NCBI RefSeq assembly: GCF_013870515.1
Contig: NZ_JACBXA010000011.1
Location: forward strand, 1-57,978
Length of the DNA stretch: 57,978 nucleotides
Origin: Streptomyces albidus (ex Kaewkla and Franco 2022)
GTDB lineage: Bacteria; Actinomycetota; Actinomycetes; Streptomycetales; Streptomycetaceae
Reading direction: 5' to 3'
Positions 8,069-15,479 of the stretch are shown one piece after another. Made by a program: the position numbers and the translations under genes. Positions within the stretch are counted from its first letter, which is position 1, and every line of letters begins with the position of its first letter. Below the pieces are notes generated by a model, which did not search any database, was not told the origin of the DNA, and saw only the letters and a program-made list of their open reading frames with translations.

Positions 8069-9984
8069 AGGGTCTCCCCGACGGGGACGGGGGAGGTCTC
8101 CTTCACCAGGTCACCCACCGAAGTGGCTGCCTGGAGCTGGGAGTTCGCGAGCCGGTGGTACAACGTGTCCCGCTTCATCAGTTCCTCGTGCTTGCCGGAG
8201 GCCCGTACCGCGCCGTCGCTCATCACGACGATCTTGTCGGCGTCGATCACGGTGGAGATGCGGTGCGCGATCGCGATCACCGCGCAGCGCTCGGAGACCT
8301 TGCGCAGCGTCTCGCGGAACTCGCGTTCCGAGTCGGAGTCCAGGTGCGAGGTGGCCTCGTCCAGAAGCAGCACCGCCGGCTTCTGGAGCAGCGCGCGTGC
8401 GATGCACAGCCGCTGGCGCTGGCCGCCGGAGAGTCCGCTTCCCTGGTCGCCCAGTTCGGTCTCCAGACCGTTCGGCATGCCGTCGATCACCTTGGTGAGG
8501 CCGGCCAGCTCGATCACTTCACGGATGTCCTGCTCGCTCGCGTCCGGCTGTGCGTAGACCACGTTGTCCCGTACGGTGCCGCGCATCGCCGCAGTGTCCT
8601 GCTGTACGTAGCCGACGAGTCCGCGCAGCGTGTTCAGCGGCATCGACTCGATGTCCTTGCCGCCGACCATGATGCTGCCGGAGTCCAGCGCCCAGAAGCG
8701 TTCGATGAGTTGGAAGAGCGTGGTCTTTCCCGCGCCGGACGGGCCGACGATCGCCGTCATGCCGCGCGGAGCCACGGTGAAGGAGACGTCGGAGAGCGTC
8801 TCCACCGCCGACTCGTCGTCCTTCCCGTACTTGAAGTGCACGGAGCGGAACTCGACACCGTCCCTGTCCTTGGAGAGCGCCGAGACCGGAGAGGACTTGG
8901 CCGCCGGACGGGACCGCTGCCGCATCCGGTCCAGCACGCCGCCCTCCTGGGGGAGAACCGTGAGTTCGTCCACCCTGCGGATGGCGGCACGGCCCTGCTG
9001 GAACTGGCCGATGGCCAGGAAGAAGAGCACCAGGGGCGAGACCATGTAGAAGAGATACATCACGAACGCGGTCAGGTCGGCCATGGACATGGTCCCGCGC
9101 GTCACGCGTGTCATGCCGACCCCGACGACGACCGCCAGGGCGGCCTGCGTGCCGACATTCATGGCGGGCATGAACAGCGAATTGAGGCCGTTGACCCGGA
9201 CTCCGGAGTTGCGTGCCCGCCAGGCGAGCAGGCCTATGCGCTGCGTCTCGCGGTCCTCCGCGCGGGACGCCTTCACCGTGGGCAGGGCGGACAGCGCACG
9301 CTGCACGTCCGAGCCGTAGGCGCTGGTGTCCTCGCGGTTGACGATCGCGGCGCGGCGCACGCCTCGCGCCAGCACCAGGGAGACGGCGCTGGCGATGCCG
9401 AGGCAGGCCAGGGTGATGAGCATCATCCAGACGTCGATGAGGAACATCACGACGACGCCGCCGACCACCGTGAAGCCGTTGATGATCAGCTGCGCCAGGC
9501 TCTGCGAGAGCGCGATCTTCGCCAGCGAGGTGTCGGCGACCGTACGTGTGAGGACGTCGCCCTGCTGCTGCTTGCTGTAGGCGGCCAGGTCGACGCGCAG
9601 CAGCCGCCGTGTCAGCAGCATCCGCACGTCGTAGACGATGTTCTCGCCGGCCCGCCCGATCAGGTACGACTGCAGGGCGGAGAATCCGCCGTCGACGCAG
9701 AAGAGGGCGACGAGAATGAGGATCGCCGTGGTCAGCGGCTCCTTCTGGCCCGCCTGCGTGATCAGTTCACCGATCGCGTACGGCTGCGCCAGCTGAGCGG
9801 TCACGCCGATCAGGCCGACGATGACGCCGGCGACCAGGAGCCCCCGGTGGCGCCGTGCGAGATACCACACGGCGGCTGGGCCGGTTCCGCCTCCGCGCCT
9901 GCGCGCGTGGGCGGGCCCGACGTTCTCCTCCGGACCCTCCACATGAAGGGTTCTGGAGCTCGCCTTCGCCTCCAGGGTGCTCAT
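8065..9984 (-). CDS. ABC exporter, fused membrane and ATPase domains (CypT-like)
   Basis: This is a 639-residue type IV ABC exporter half-transporter. A six-helix membrane domain spans roughly residues 45-340, with helices such as LLVAGVIVGLIGVT and LMITLACLGIASAVSLVL. The C-terminal ATPase carries Walker A GPSGAGKTTLF, the signature LSGGQRQR, Walker B AVLLLDEATSHLDS and the switch His in AIAHRIST. No N-terminal C39 peptidase domain is present, so leader removal needs another enzyme. The ATG follows GAGGTGACC and lies 12 bp after the methyltransferase stop. The stop overlaps the next gene. In context it probably exports the modified peptides and may give self-protection, like CypT in the cypemycin cluster. 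Confidence 0.9.
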   Translation of the reverse strand: MSTLEAKASSRTLHVEGPEENVGPAHARRRGGGTGPAAVWYLARRHRGLLVAGVIVGLIGVTAQLAQPYAIGELITQAGQKEPLTTAILILVALFCVDGGFSALQSYLIGRAGENIVYDVRMLLTRRLLRVDLAAYSKQQQGDVLTRTVADTSLAKIALSQSLAQLIINGFTVVGGVVVMFLIDVWMMLITLACLGIASAVSLVLARGVRRAAIVNREDTSAYGSDVQRALSALPTVKASRAEDRETQRIGLLAWRARNSGVRVNGLNSLFMPAMNVGTQAALAVVVGVGMTRVTRGTMSMADLTAFVMYLFYMVSPLVLFFLAIGQFQQGRAAIRRVDELTVLPQEGGVLDRMRQRSRPAAKSSPVSALSKDRDGVEFRSVHFKYGKDDESAVETLSDVSFTVAPRGMTAIVGPSGAGKTTLFQLIERFWALDSGSIMVGGKDIESMPLNTLRGLVGYVQQDTAAMRGTVRDNVVYAQPDASEQDIREVIELAGLTKVIDGMPNGLETELGDQGSGLSGGQRQRLCIARALLQKPAVLLLDEATSHLDSDSEREFRETLRKVSERCAVIAIAHRISTVIDADKIVVMSDGAVRASGKHEELMKRDTLYHRLANSQLQAATSVGDLVKETSPVPVGETL

Positions 9985-9996
9985 GGCTTGGTCACC

Positions 9997-10755
9997 TCAC
10001 TTGCGGGTGTAGGTGCTGACGAACATGGGTGAGTCCTCGGCCCAAGGCGTCTCCTTCCAGTCCGCCCAGCGATCGACTGCCTGCAGACCGGCGGCTGACG
10101 CGTACTCGTCCACCTCCTCCGGGGTGGTGAGCCGGGCCAGTTCGGAACCTACCGAGGACTTGCCGTCTTCGAACCAGATGTGCGAAGCGTGCCAAAGACG
10201 GCGGTCCTCGAAGACCGTCGAGTACGTCAGCAGTCCGGTGTTGGGCTCCGGATAGGGGATGAAGTAGGAGGTGCGCTGCTGTCCTTCGTGCAGCACCTTC
10301 AGCCCGCTGGGGTTGGAGGTCTCCACCACGAGCGTCCCGCCGGGGGCGAGGCGTTCGGCGGCGTGCTGGATCGTGGCGCGCTGCTCGTCGGCGTCGAGGA
10401 TCATGGAGAGCGTCGCGCAGATGCAGAAGACGAGGCCGTACTGCGCGTCGTCGGTGTACTTGCGTATGTCGCCGTGCACCGCTTCGACATCCGCGTCCGC
10501 GTCCTTGGCCTTCGTACGCAGCTGGTCCAGCATCTCCGGCGAGGAGTCGACACCCCTGACGGGGAAGGCCCGTTGAGCCAGGGGTATCGCCACGCGGCCG
10601 GTCCCGACGCCGAGTTCCAGAGCGCGCTCACCGGGCTGCGGGTGCAGGGAGGCGAGCTTCTCCACCGTCGGCTCGGTGTAGCCACCGCTGGGGAAGATCC
10701 GGTCGTAGAAGTCTCCGAACTGCCGCCCGTAGCCTATGTCGTCCACGGAGCTCAT
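9997..10755 (-). CDS. SAM-dependent methyltransferase (CypM-like, probable alpha-N-methyltransferase)
   Basis: This is a 252-residue class I methyltransferase. SAM motif I is ERALELGVGTGRVAIPLA at about residues 43-60, followed by the acidic VRGVDSSPEML strand. Later come the VHGDIRKY and LAPGGTLVVETSNPSG segments. The ATG start (MSSVDDIGYG) has an AGAGGAGGC Shine-Dalgarno. In the cypemycin cluster, CypM dimethylates the N-terminal alanine. Both predicted cores here also start with alanine, so the same chemistry is expected. Longer in-frame starts would run through the small peptide gene upstream and are unlikely. Confidence 0.85.
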   Translation of the reverse strand: MSSVDDIGYGRQFGDFYDRIFPSGGYTEPTVEKLASLHPQPGERALELGVGTGRVAIPLAQRAFPVRGVDSSPEMLDQLRTKAKDADADVEAVHGDIRKYTDDAQYGLVFCICATLSMILDADEQRATIQHAAERLAPGGTLVVETSNPSGLKVLHEGQQRTSYFIPYPEPNTGLLTYSTVFEDRRLWHASHIWFEDGKSSVGSELARLTTPEEVDEYASAAGLQAVDRWADWKETPWAEDSPMFVSTYTRK

Positions 10756-10787
10756 CAGGGGGCCTCCTCTCGTCGGTGTCGGCGGGC

Positions 10788-10871
10788 TTACTTCTTCTTG
10801 GCGATGTTCAGCGCGATGTAGCCGGCGATGGCGATGCCGATGAGAGCGATGACGATTGAAGCGGTGGACAT
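10788..10871 (-). CDS. 27-residue single-transmembrane peptide in the RiPP operon
   Basis: This short ATG-initiated frame encodes 27 residues. It begins MSTAS, continues with an uninterrupted hydrophobic helix (IVIALIGIAIAGYIAL) and ends NIAKKK, so a single membrane span with a positive C-terminus is likely. An AAAGGGG Shine-Dalgarno precedes the ATG. It sits between the CypL-like gene (72 bp upstream) and the methyltransferase (32 bp downstream), on the same strand. It lacks the TPV-ATP motif of the two precursors, so it is not an obvious third precursor. Immunity peptide, membrane anchor for the modification complex or exporter accessory are all possible. Function is unknown. Confidence 0.7.
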   Translation of the reverse strand: MSTASIVIALIGIAIAGYIALNIAKKK

Positions 10872-10942
10872 GTGAACCCCTTTCGGGAATCCGGTGATGG
10901 TTCACCCGTCCCCGTGAACGCGGGGACGGACGTTCTGTGCTG

Positions 10943-11653
10943 TCACGCGGGCTGTACGGGCATCTCCTCACGGGAGTCGTCCCGTATGTGCGAGTCGTAG
11001 GAGGGCCGGGAACCCTCGGCGCCGCCGGAGTTCGCGGAATCGCCGGGCCCCGCCATCGAGGTGTAGGGAGAGACGAAGATGACCTCCGGCTCACTCTCCT
11101 CGAAACCGGTCGCCCTCACGAGGGTGAACTGGAATCCCTTCACGTTCTCCGCCGCGCCGTCATCGCGGATGCGGTCGCGGAGGAACGCGCACAGCATCCG
11201 GTAGGACGGCATCTTCTTCAACGAGCTGAAGCCCTTGTCCAGCTGGGTGATCAGCTCGGTGACGATGTCGAAGATGGCCTTCTCCGGACGGCGTCCCGGG
11301 AACCAGAAGATCTGAGGCAGCTTACGGCCGACGATGACCTCGACCATCTTCCAGGGAGAGGTCTCCCCTTCCTGGTTCAGCGTCCGGTAGAGGATGTGGT
11401 AGTCGTGCTGCGCCGGAGTGGGCGCGAAGAAACGCCAGTTGGGGAAGAGGGCGGAGAAGATGTCGACCTTCTGCGCCTTGTTGAACAGCGGGTTCGGGTG
11501 CTGCGCCGACAGTGTGCCGAGCAGCACGGCGGCTGCGGCGGCCCGCGTCAGGCCGCCCGGCCCGGTGAAGGCGCTGGAGAGTGCCGAGCGCGTTCCTTTG
11601 GCCGTACGGGCCAGGGTGCCGGCCAACGAGGCCGGAGTCTGAGTGCTGGTCAT
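10943..11653 (-). CDS. CypL-like linaridin biosynthesis protein
   Basis: The 236-residue protein has a short hydrophobic segment near residues 36-48 (AAAAAVLLGTLSA). A distinctive aromatic block follows (FPNWRFFAPTPAQHDYHILYR, about residues 69-89, with Trp, Phe and His conserved in look-alikes that I remember). The C-terminal 40 residues look disordered. The ATGA overlap with the preceding CypH-like gene implies tight co-translation. CypH and CypL-type proteins are the pair that defines linaridin clusters. Reported or proposed roles include Thr dehydration and peptide epimerisation. Identity as CypL-like rests on its pairing with the HTTM/hydrolase protein and on the precursors, not on an alignment. 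Confidence 0.7.
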   Translation of the reverse strand: MTSTQTPASLAGTLARTAKGTRSALSSAFTGPGGLTRAAAAAVLLGTLSAQHPNPLFNKAQKVDIFSALFPNWRFFAPTPAQHDYHILYRTLNQEGETSPWKMVEVIVGRKLPQIFWFPGRRPEKAIFDIVTELITQLDKGFSSLKKMPSYRMLCAFLRDRIRDDGAAENVKGFQFTLVRATGFEESEPEVIFVSPYTSMAGPGDSANSGGAEGSRPSYDSHIRDDSREEMPVQPA

Positions 11654-13575
11654 CGTGCCTCCTTGGACTGGTTCCCCTTCGACCGGCCTTCACCGCCGCG
11701 TCGTCCCGCCGATTTCGCCGCCGCCCCGTCCTGCCCCTCGACCTCGTCGAGGAATTCGAGGATCCGGCGCCCCACGTCGGTGCCGATCCGGGCGTCGGTG
11801 AGCATGGAGTCGTGGTCGGCGCGCTCGATGACCGAGGTGCGGGCCACCCGGCCGTCGCCGCGGTGGGCGGCGGCCAGTTCGTTGTGCATCAGCAGCTGCT
11901 CGGGGTCGCGGTCCACGGTCCGCTGTGCCGAGAGCACCAGGGCGTGGGCCTCGACGGCCGGGAGTTCACCGCTGAAGCCGTTGAAGTCGACCTCGGTGGC
12001 GTCCCATTCCCTCATCCCCGCCTTCCACAGCCTGCTGTCCGCGTACTGCGCGAAGGCGCGGCTGCGGACCTCGGCCGGCAGGTTGTGCACCCAGCGCGGC
12101 CGTACGAGCGTCGCTCCCAGGCCCGCCTGCAGGCTCCGGGTGAACATGTTCAGCCCGTCCTTGAGGCGGTCCGACGCGTCCTTCTGCTGCTTGGAGCGGG
12201 TCAGCTCCTCGGGGTGCGAGCTGTCCAGGTAGATCACGCCGCTGACCCTCGAGCCGAGCTCCACGGCGGCGCGGCGGGCGAACTCACCGCCGAGCGAATG
12301 GCCGGCGAGGTAGACCTTCCGGCCCTCGGCCACGGATCCCCTCACCAGGTCCACCAGGTCGTCCACCGACTCCTGGAGGACGTACGGGGAGGTGGCGTGG
12401 CGCTTGCTGGGACCGTAACCGGCGCGGCTGTAGGTGATGATTCCGTAGTCGCTCTCCTCGACCAGCTTGTCGGTGATCCAGCCGAAGTGCTCCGCCGTGG
12501 AGACCATGCCCGTTCCGAAGACCAGGACCGGAGAGTCCTCGTTCTCGGAGATGCGCTCGTTGTAGTGCAGTTCGTTTCCGTGCCGGGTGGTCAGCACGCG
12601 GCCGTGCGGCCACGGGTCCGTCGCCCTCATGCGGCGCATCGCGGCGAGGAATCCGGCGACCGTGACGCCGATGGCCGCCATGGACGCGGCGGCGGTCAGC
12701 GCCCGGTCGTCCCTGCCGGCGACGGCGGGGTGGTCCTTGGGGGCACTGGTGTAGGCGACCATCGGGTGCATCGCCTCGAACGCGGTGACGAACCGGCCCA
12801 GTCCCATGAAGTAGCCGTTGGCCACGTGGAATGCCGCCGCGCTTGCCATGACCGGGCGGGCGAGTGCGCCGCCCTTCAGGTACGCGATGGGGAAGAGGCA
12901 TTCCAGGGCCAGGACGCCGTGCGCCAGGTAGCGGGCCGGCACCGGGTACCGGCGCGTGAGGTTCCACATGCCTTCGTGCCCGTAAGTACGGGTGCGCATG
13001 ATGCCGTTGAGCGCGGAACCGTCCCGCCAGGGCTGCCCGAGGAGCTTCACCCAGCCGGAGACGAGGTAGGAGAGGTTCGCCTGCAGGGCCACGTACCACA
13101 GCAGCGCGTCCTGGACTGCGGGCTGCGTGGAGAGCCGGGCCGCTCCCGCGGCCGTCTGCACGAACGAGGACACCTGGTCGGAACCGTCGGTGCCGTAGCG
13201 GTGGCGCGGGTAGAGCACGGCGTTGCTCAGCCCGAGGAACATGTTGGCCGCGCCTCGCCAGCGGGCGTTGCCGGGCGCCAGCAGAGCCGCGCCCGCAGCG
13301 ATCCGGGCTATGTGCAGCGCCTGCGTCGTCCTGGGGTGGCCGACGGCATCGAGGATGCGCCGGGTGGGACGGGTGGAGGAGGCGTGCATCCCCCGCGCGA
13401 TGGTCCAGTCGTTGAGCCCGCCGCGGCGGATCTGCCGCTGGTGGGTGATGTATTCGAGGCTGGACGTGAGCGATGTGACTGCCGTCAACCGCTCGGAAAT
13501 GGCGAGCGTTCGGTCACGGGAAATCGGTACCGGCCCGAGAAAAGTCGAGGTCAGCTTTTTGGCAAGCGATTTCAC
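11650..13575 (-). CDS. CypH-like membrane protein fused to an alpha/beta-hydrolase
   Basis: The 641-residue protein has two parts. Residues about 80-315 contain about six hydrophobic segments (for example DALLWYVALQANLSYLVSGW and YLAHGVLALECLFPIAYL), in the style of HTTM (vitamin K carboxylase-like) membrane domains. Residues about 320-641 form an alpha/beta-hydrolase domain with the nucleophile elbow GHSLGGEF (Ser427) and a candidate catalytic His in the C-terminal ERADHDSML. This membrane-plus-hydrolase layout is what I remember for CypH/LinH proteins of linaridin clusters. The GTG start follows GAGGAG. It lies 263 bp after the first precursor gene, with a hairpin between them, and overlaps the CypL-like gene. 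Confidence 0.75.
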   Translation of the reverse strand: MKSLAKKLTSTFLGPVPISRDRTLAISERLTAVTSLTSSLEYITHQRQIRRGGLNDWTIARGMHASSTRPTRRILDAVGHPRTTQALHIARIAAGAALLAPGNARWRGAANMFLGLSNAVLYPRHRYGTDGSDQVSSFVQTAAGAARLSTQPAVQDALLWYVALQANLSYLVSGWVKLLGQPWRDGSALNGIMRTRTYGHEGMWNLTRRYPVPARYLAHGVLALECLFPIAYLKGGALARPVMASAAAFHVANGYFMGLGRFVTAFEAMHPMVAYTSAPKDHPAVAGRDDRALTAAASMAAIGVTVAGFLAAMRRMRATDPWPHGRVLTTRHGNELHYNERISENEDSPVLVFGTGMVSTAEHFGWITDKLVEESDYGIITYSRAGYGPSKRHATSPYVLQESVDDLVDLVRGSVAEGRKVYLAGHSLGGEFARRAAVELGSRVSGVIYLDSSHPEELTRSKQQKDASDRLKDGLNMFTRSLQAGLGATLVRPRWVHNLPAEVRSRAFAQYADSRLWKAGMREWDATEVDFNGFSGELPAVEAHALVLSAQRTVDRDPEQLLMHNELAAAHRGDGRVARTSVIERADHDSMLTDARIGTDVGRRILEFLDEVEGQDGAAAKSAGRRGGEGRSKGNQSKEAR

Positions 13576-13728
13576 GTCGGTCTCCTCGGTGCCGGTGTCC
13601 CGGGTGACGGGGCGTCGGGAAATTGGTGGGGGGATTTTGGCAAGAGGCGTGGTGCGTCAAAACCGTGGTCAGCGGTGGAGCAGAAAGTAAAAAAGGAGGT
13701 GAACAATCACTCGGTGAAGATGATGGGA

Positions 13729-13762
13729 CCCGGTCGGCCGGTGAATTCACCGACCGACCGGG
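13729..13762 (-). terminator. Intercistronic hairpin (attenuator) between precursor and modification genes
   Basis: A 15-bp stem (CCCGGTCGGCCGGTG with CACCGACCGACCGGG, one mismatch or wobble) encloses the loop AATT. It lies in the 263-bp gap after the precursor genes and before the CypH-like gene. No U-tract follows directly on the minus strand, as is common for Streptomyces hairpins. Partial termination here would keep precursor mRNA in excess over enzyme mRNA. Confidence 0.7.
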
Positions 13763-13838
13763 AGGAGCCCCCATTTCACGTTGCCCCGCAGAAGGGGGTA
13801 CTACGAGGTTCCGTGACTACGGGTGAAGGAGCCGGGAC

Positions 13839-14009
13839 TCAGCCCTGGCCCGCCTCGAAGGCCGCAACCGTCGCCGAAGCGATGGCGACGCCGCCCAGGA
13901 AGGCACCCGGGGTGGCCATCACGGGGGTGTAGTCCGTGAAGATGGCACCGTCGGCGTCGACGGACGCCAGCTCTGCGCACTCGTTGATGTGCGAAGTGAT
14001 GTCGTTCAT
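13839..14009 (-). CDS. Linaridin-like precursor peptide 1
   Basis: The gene encodes 56 residues, with ATG after an AGGAG Shine-Dalgarno. The leader (1-31) is acidic and ends IFTDYTPVM. The predicted core (32-56) begins ATPGAFLGGVA and ends AAFEAGQG. The junction TPVM-ATP closely matches TPAM-ATP in the cypemycin precursor CypA, where the mature peptide starts at Ala-Thr-Pro. The core contains Thr2, Ser14 and Thr16 as possible dehydration sites and no cysteine, so an aminovinylcysteine ring cannot form. The only cysteine is in the leader (residue 11). It is the second gene of the leftward operon, 82 bp after the other precursor, and shares a GAF[LV]GG core block with it. Confidence 0.8.
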   Translation of the reverse strand: MNDITSHINECAELASVDADGAIFTDYTPVMATPGAFLGGVAIASATVAAFEAGQG

Positions 14010-14091
14010 GCGCACACTCCTGTTCTGGATTTGTTCCTCAACGGGGATTCCGGCCGGACCTGGAAGTCGGACCGGTTTCAGGGCCGAGTGG

Positions 14092-14265
14092 TCAGCCGAC
14101 GGCCTTGCCGGCGGCGTAGGCGCCGGTCACGACGGCCGCGCCGCCGACGAAGGCACCCGCGAGGGCGGGGGTGGCGAGGACCGGAGTGGCCTCTTCCGCG
14201 ATCTCACCGACGTGGCCCTCGTGGAGCTCGTCCTGAATACGAAGGTTCAGCTTCTCTTCCAGCAT
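14092..14265 (-). CDS. Linaridin-like precursor peptide 2
   Basis: The gene encodes 57 residues, with ATG after a strong AGGAGG Shine-Dalgarno. The leader (1-30) is charged (MLEEKLNLRIQDELHEG) and ends EEATPVL. The predicted core (31-57) starts ATPALAGAFVGGAAVV and ends AAGKAVG. Thr2 and Thr17 are possible dehydration sites, and the peptide has no cysteine at all. The junction TPVL-ATP matches precursor 1 and the cypemycin precursor pattern. It is the first gene of the operon. The pair look like diverged paralogues. The cores are small-residue rich with G-x-x-x-G-like spacing, which would suit helix-helix contact in a two-component peptide. Confidence 0.8.
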   Translation of the reverse strand: MLEEKLNLRIQDELHEGHVGEIAEEATPVLATPALAGAFVGGAAVVTGAYAAGKAVG

Positions 14266-14813
14266 GGGATTCCTCCTGCTGATCGTGAGACATGGCTGGC
14301 TGTTGCTCGCGAAAGTGGTCTAAGGCAGGAACCCCGGAGTGGTCACCGAGCGCGGGTCCCCCGTCGGTTGAGCTTTCGGTCGTCACCGTAAACTGCAGCG
14401 AAGCGGGTCTCTATGCGCACGCTTACCTCTCGGTGAATGCCTAGGTTCGCTTCCGCAGAGATGAAGATGCCAGCATCGGGTGTGACGCAGAAGGGGAATC
14501 CGTGACAGTTTGTTGCAACGCGAAGCGACAGCTTTATGCCACGAAAGAGAAAGGCCTGGACCAGTATGGTCCGAGCGGTGCGCCGTTTCCGGTTCACTGG
14601 GCGCTAAGCTCAAGTAAACCTCAATCTTTGGGAATTGGCACGGGGGGCGGCAAGGGATAATCAAAGATAGCGAGGGATATCCTTGTCCGTAATACTTGGG
14701 CCGAGCTTCGCCCCTGCGGACGAATTCGTCCGACTTCGCCCCCGTCGAGGCGGGTGCGTGCGGTCGTGGACCGCAGTATCCCCCCGTGTCCTGCCGTATC
14801 CCGCCTCGTGCCG
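14266..14813 (-). promoter_or_regulatory. Intergenic region carrying the RiPP operon promoter
   Basis: This 548-bp gap is visibly less GC-rich than its surroundings, with AT-rich patches around 14490-14540 and 14615-14690. It must hold the promoter for the leftward precursor operon. A weak candidate on the minus strand is TTCACC, 17 bases, then ATAGAG (about 14409-14437). I see no convincing gene here. A leftward open frame at 14343-14597 lacks a Shine-Dalgarno and recognisable content. At the right end the response-regulator gene stops at 14814, so that gene's 3' end also lies here. Confidence 0.45.
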
Positions 14814-15479
14814 TCAGAGCCAGCCGCGCTCCCGCGCGATGCGCGCGGCAGCGTGCCTGTTCTCTGCGCCCAGCTTCGCCGTGGCAGCCGAGAGGTAGTT
14901 GCGCACCGTCCCGGACGTCAGCGACGCCCGCTCGGCGATCTCCGCCACCGGAGCACCGTCCGCGGCCAGGTCCAATAGTTCCGCTTCGCGAGCCGTGAGC
15001 GGCGAGTCGCCGGCGCTGATCGCGTCGGCCGCCAACTCCGGGTCCACGTACCGGACTCCGTCGTGCACCGCGCGGATGATCTCCGCGAGCTGCTGCGCCG
15101 ACGCCGTCTTCGGAACGAAACCGCGCACCCCGGCCGCGAGCGCCCGCTTGAGGTGACCCGGCCGGGCGTGGCTCGTCACGATCATGTTCCTGCACGCGGG
15201 CAGTGCGTCGCGCAGCTGGGTCGCGACCTTCACACCATCCGCGCCCGGCATCTGCAGATCGAGCACCGCCACATCCGGCTCGTGCGCGCGTGCCATCGCG
15301 ACGGCCTCCGGGCCCGACGCCGCCTCGGCGACGATCGTGAGGTCCTCCTCCAGAGCGAGCAGCGCGGCGAGAGCACCGCGGATGAGATGCTCGTCGTCGG
15401 CGAGGAGCACGCGAATGAGGCGAGAGCCCTCGCCCCCGCCGCTCTCGTCACCCACGTCGGGCTGCTGCTTCCCGGTCAC
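14814..15479 (-). CDS. LuxR/NarL-family response regulator
   Basis: The 221-residue protein has an N-terminal receiver domain (about 20-135) with the acidic pair in VLLADDEH, the phospho-acceptor Asp in VAVLDLQMPG and the switch Lys in GFVPKTAS. The C-terminal LuxR-type helix-turn-helix (LTAREAELLDLAADG ... LTSGTVRNYLSAATAKL) follows. It overlaps the histidine kinase gene by ATGA, so it is the cognate regulator. It most likely controls the adjacent ABC-2 exporter in response to a cell-envelope or peptide signal. Control of, or resistance to, the neighbouring RiPP is an inference from position. Confidence 0.93.
   Translation of the reverse strand: MTGKQQPDVGDESGGGEGSRLIRVLLADDEHLIRGALAALLALEEDLTIVAEAASGPEAVAMARAHEPDVAVLDLQMPGADGVKVATQLRDALPACRNMIVTSHARPGHLKRALAAGVRGFVPKTASAQQLAEIIRAVHDGVRYVDPELAADAISAGDSPLTAREAELLDLAADGAPVAEIAERASLTSGTVRNYLSAATAKLGAENRHAAARIARERGWL

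Noticed and set aside
13623..13826. Plus-strand frame of 67 codons, with a strong internal AAGGAGGTG
   Set aside because: It is antisense to the operon leader and the GGAGG site is far inside it. It more likely reflects the anti-Shine-Dalgarno tract of the other strand.
13839..14265. Lanthipeptide, lasso or unmodified class IIb bacteriocin precursors
   Set aside because: Cores have no Cys, and no LanB/C/M/KC/L, lasso B/C or GG-leader with C39 exporter is present. TPV[M/L]-ATP, the CypH/L-like pair and the methyltransferase fit linaridins better.
14343..14597. 84-residue leftward open frame upstream of the precursors
   Set aside because: No Shine-Dalgarno, basic low-complexity content, and it covers the expected promoter region.
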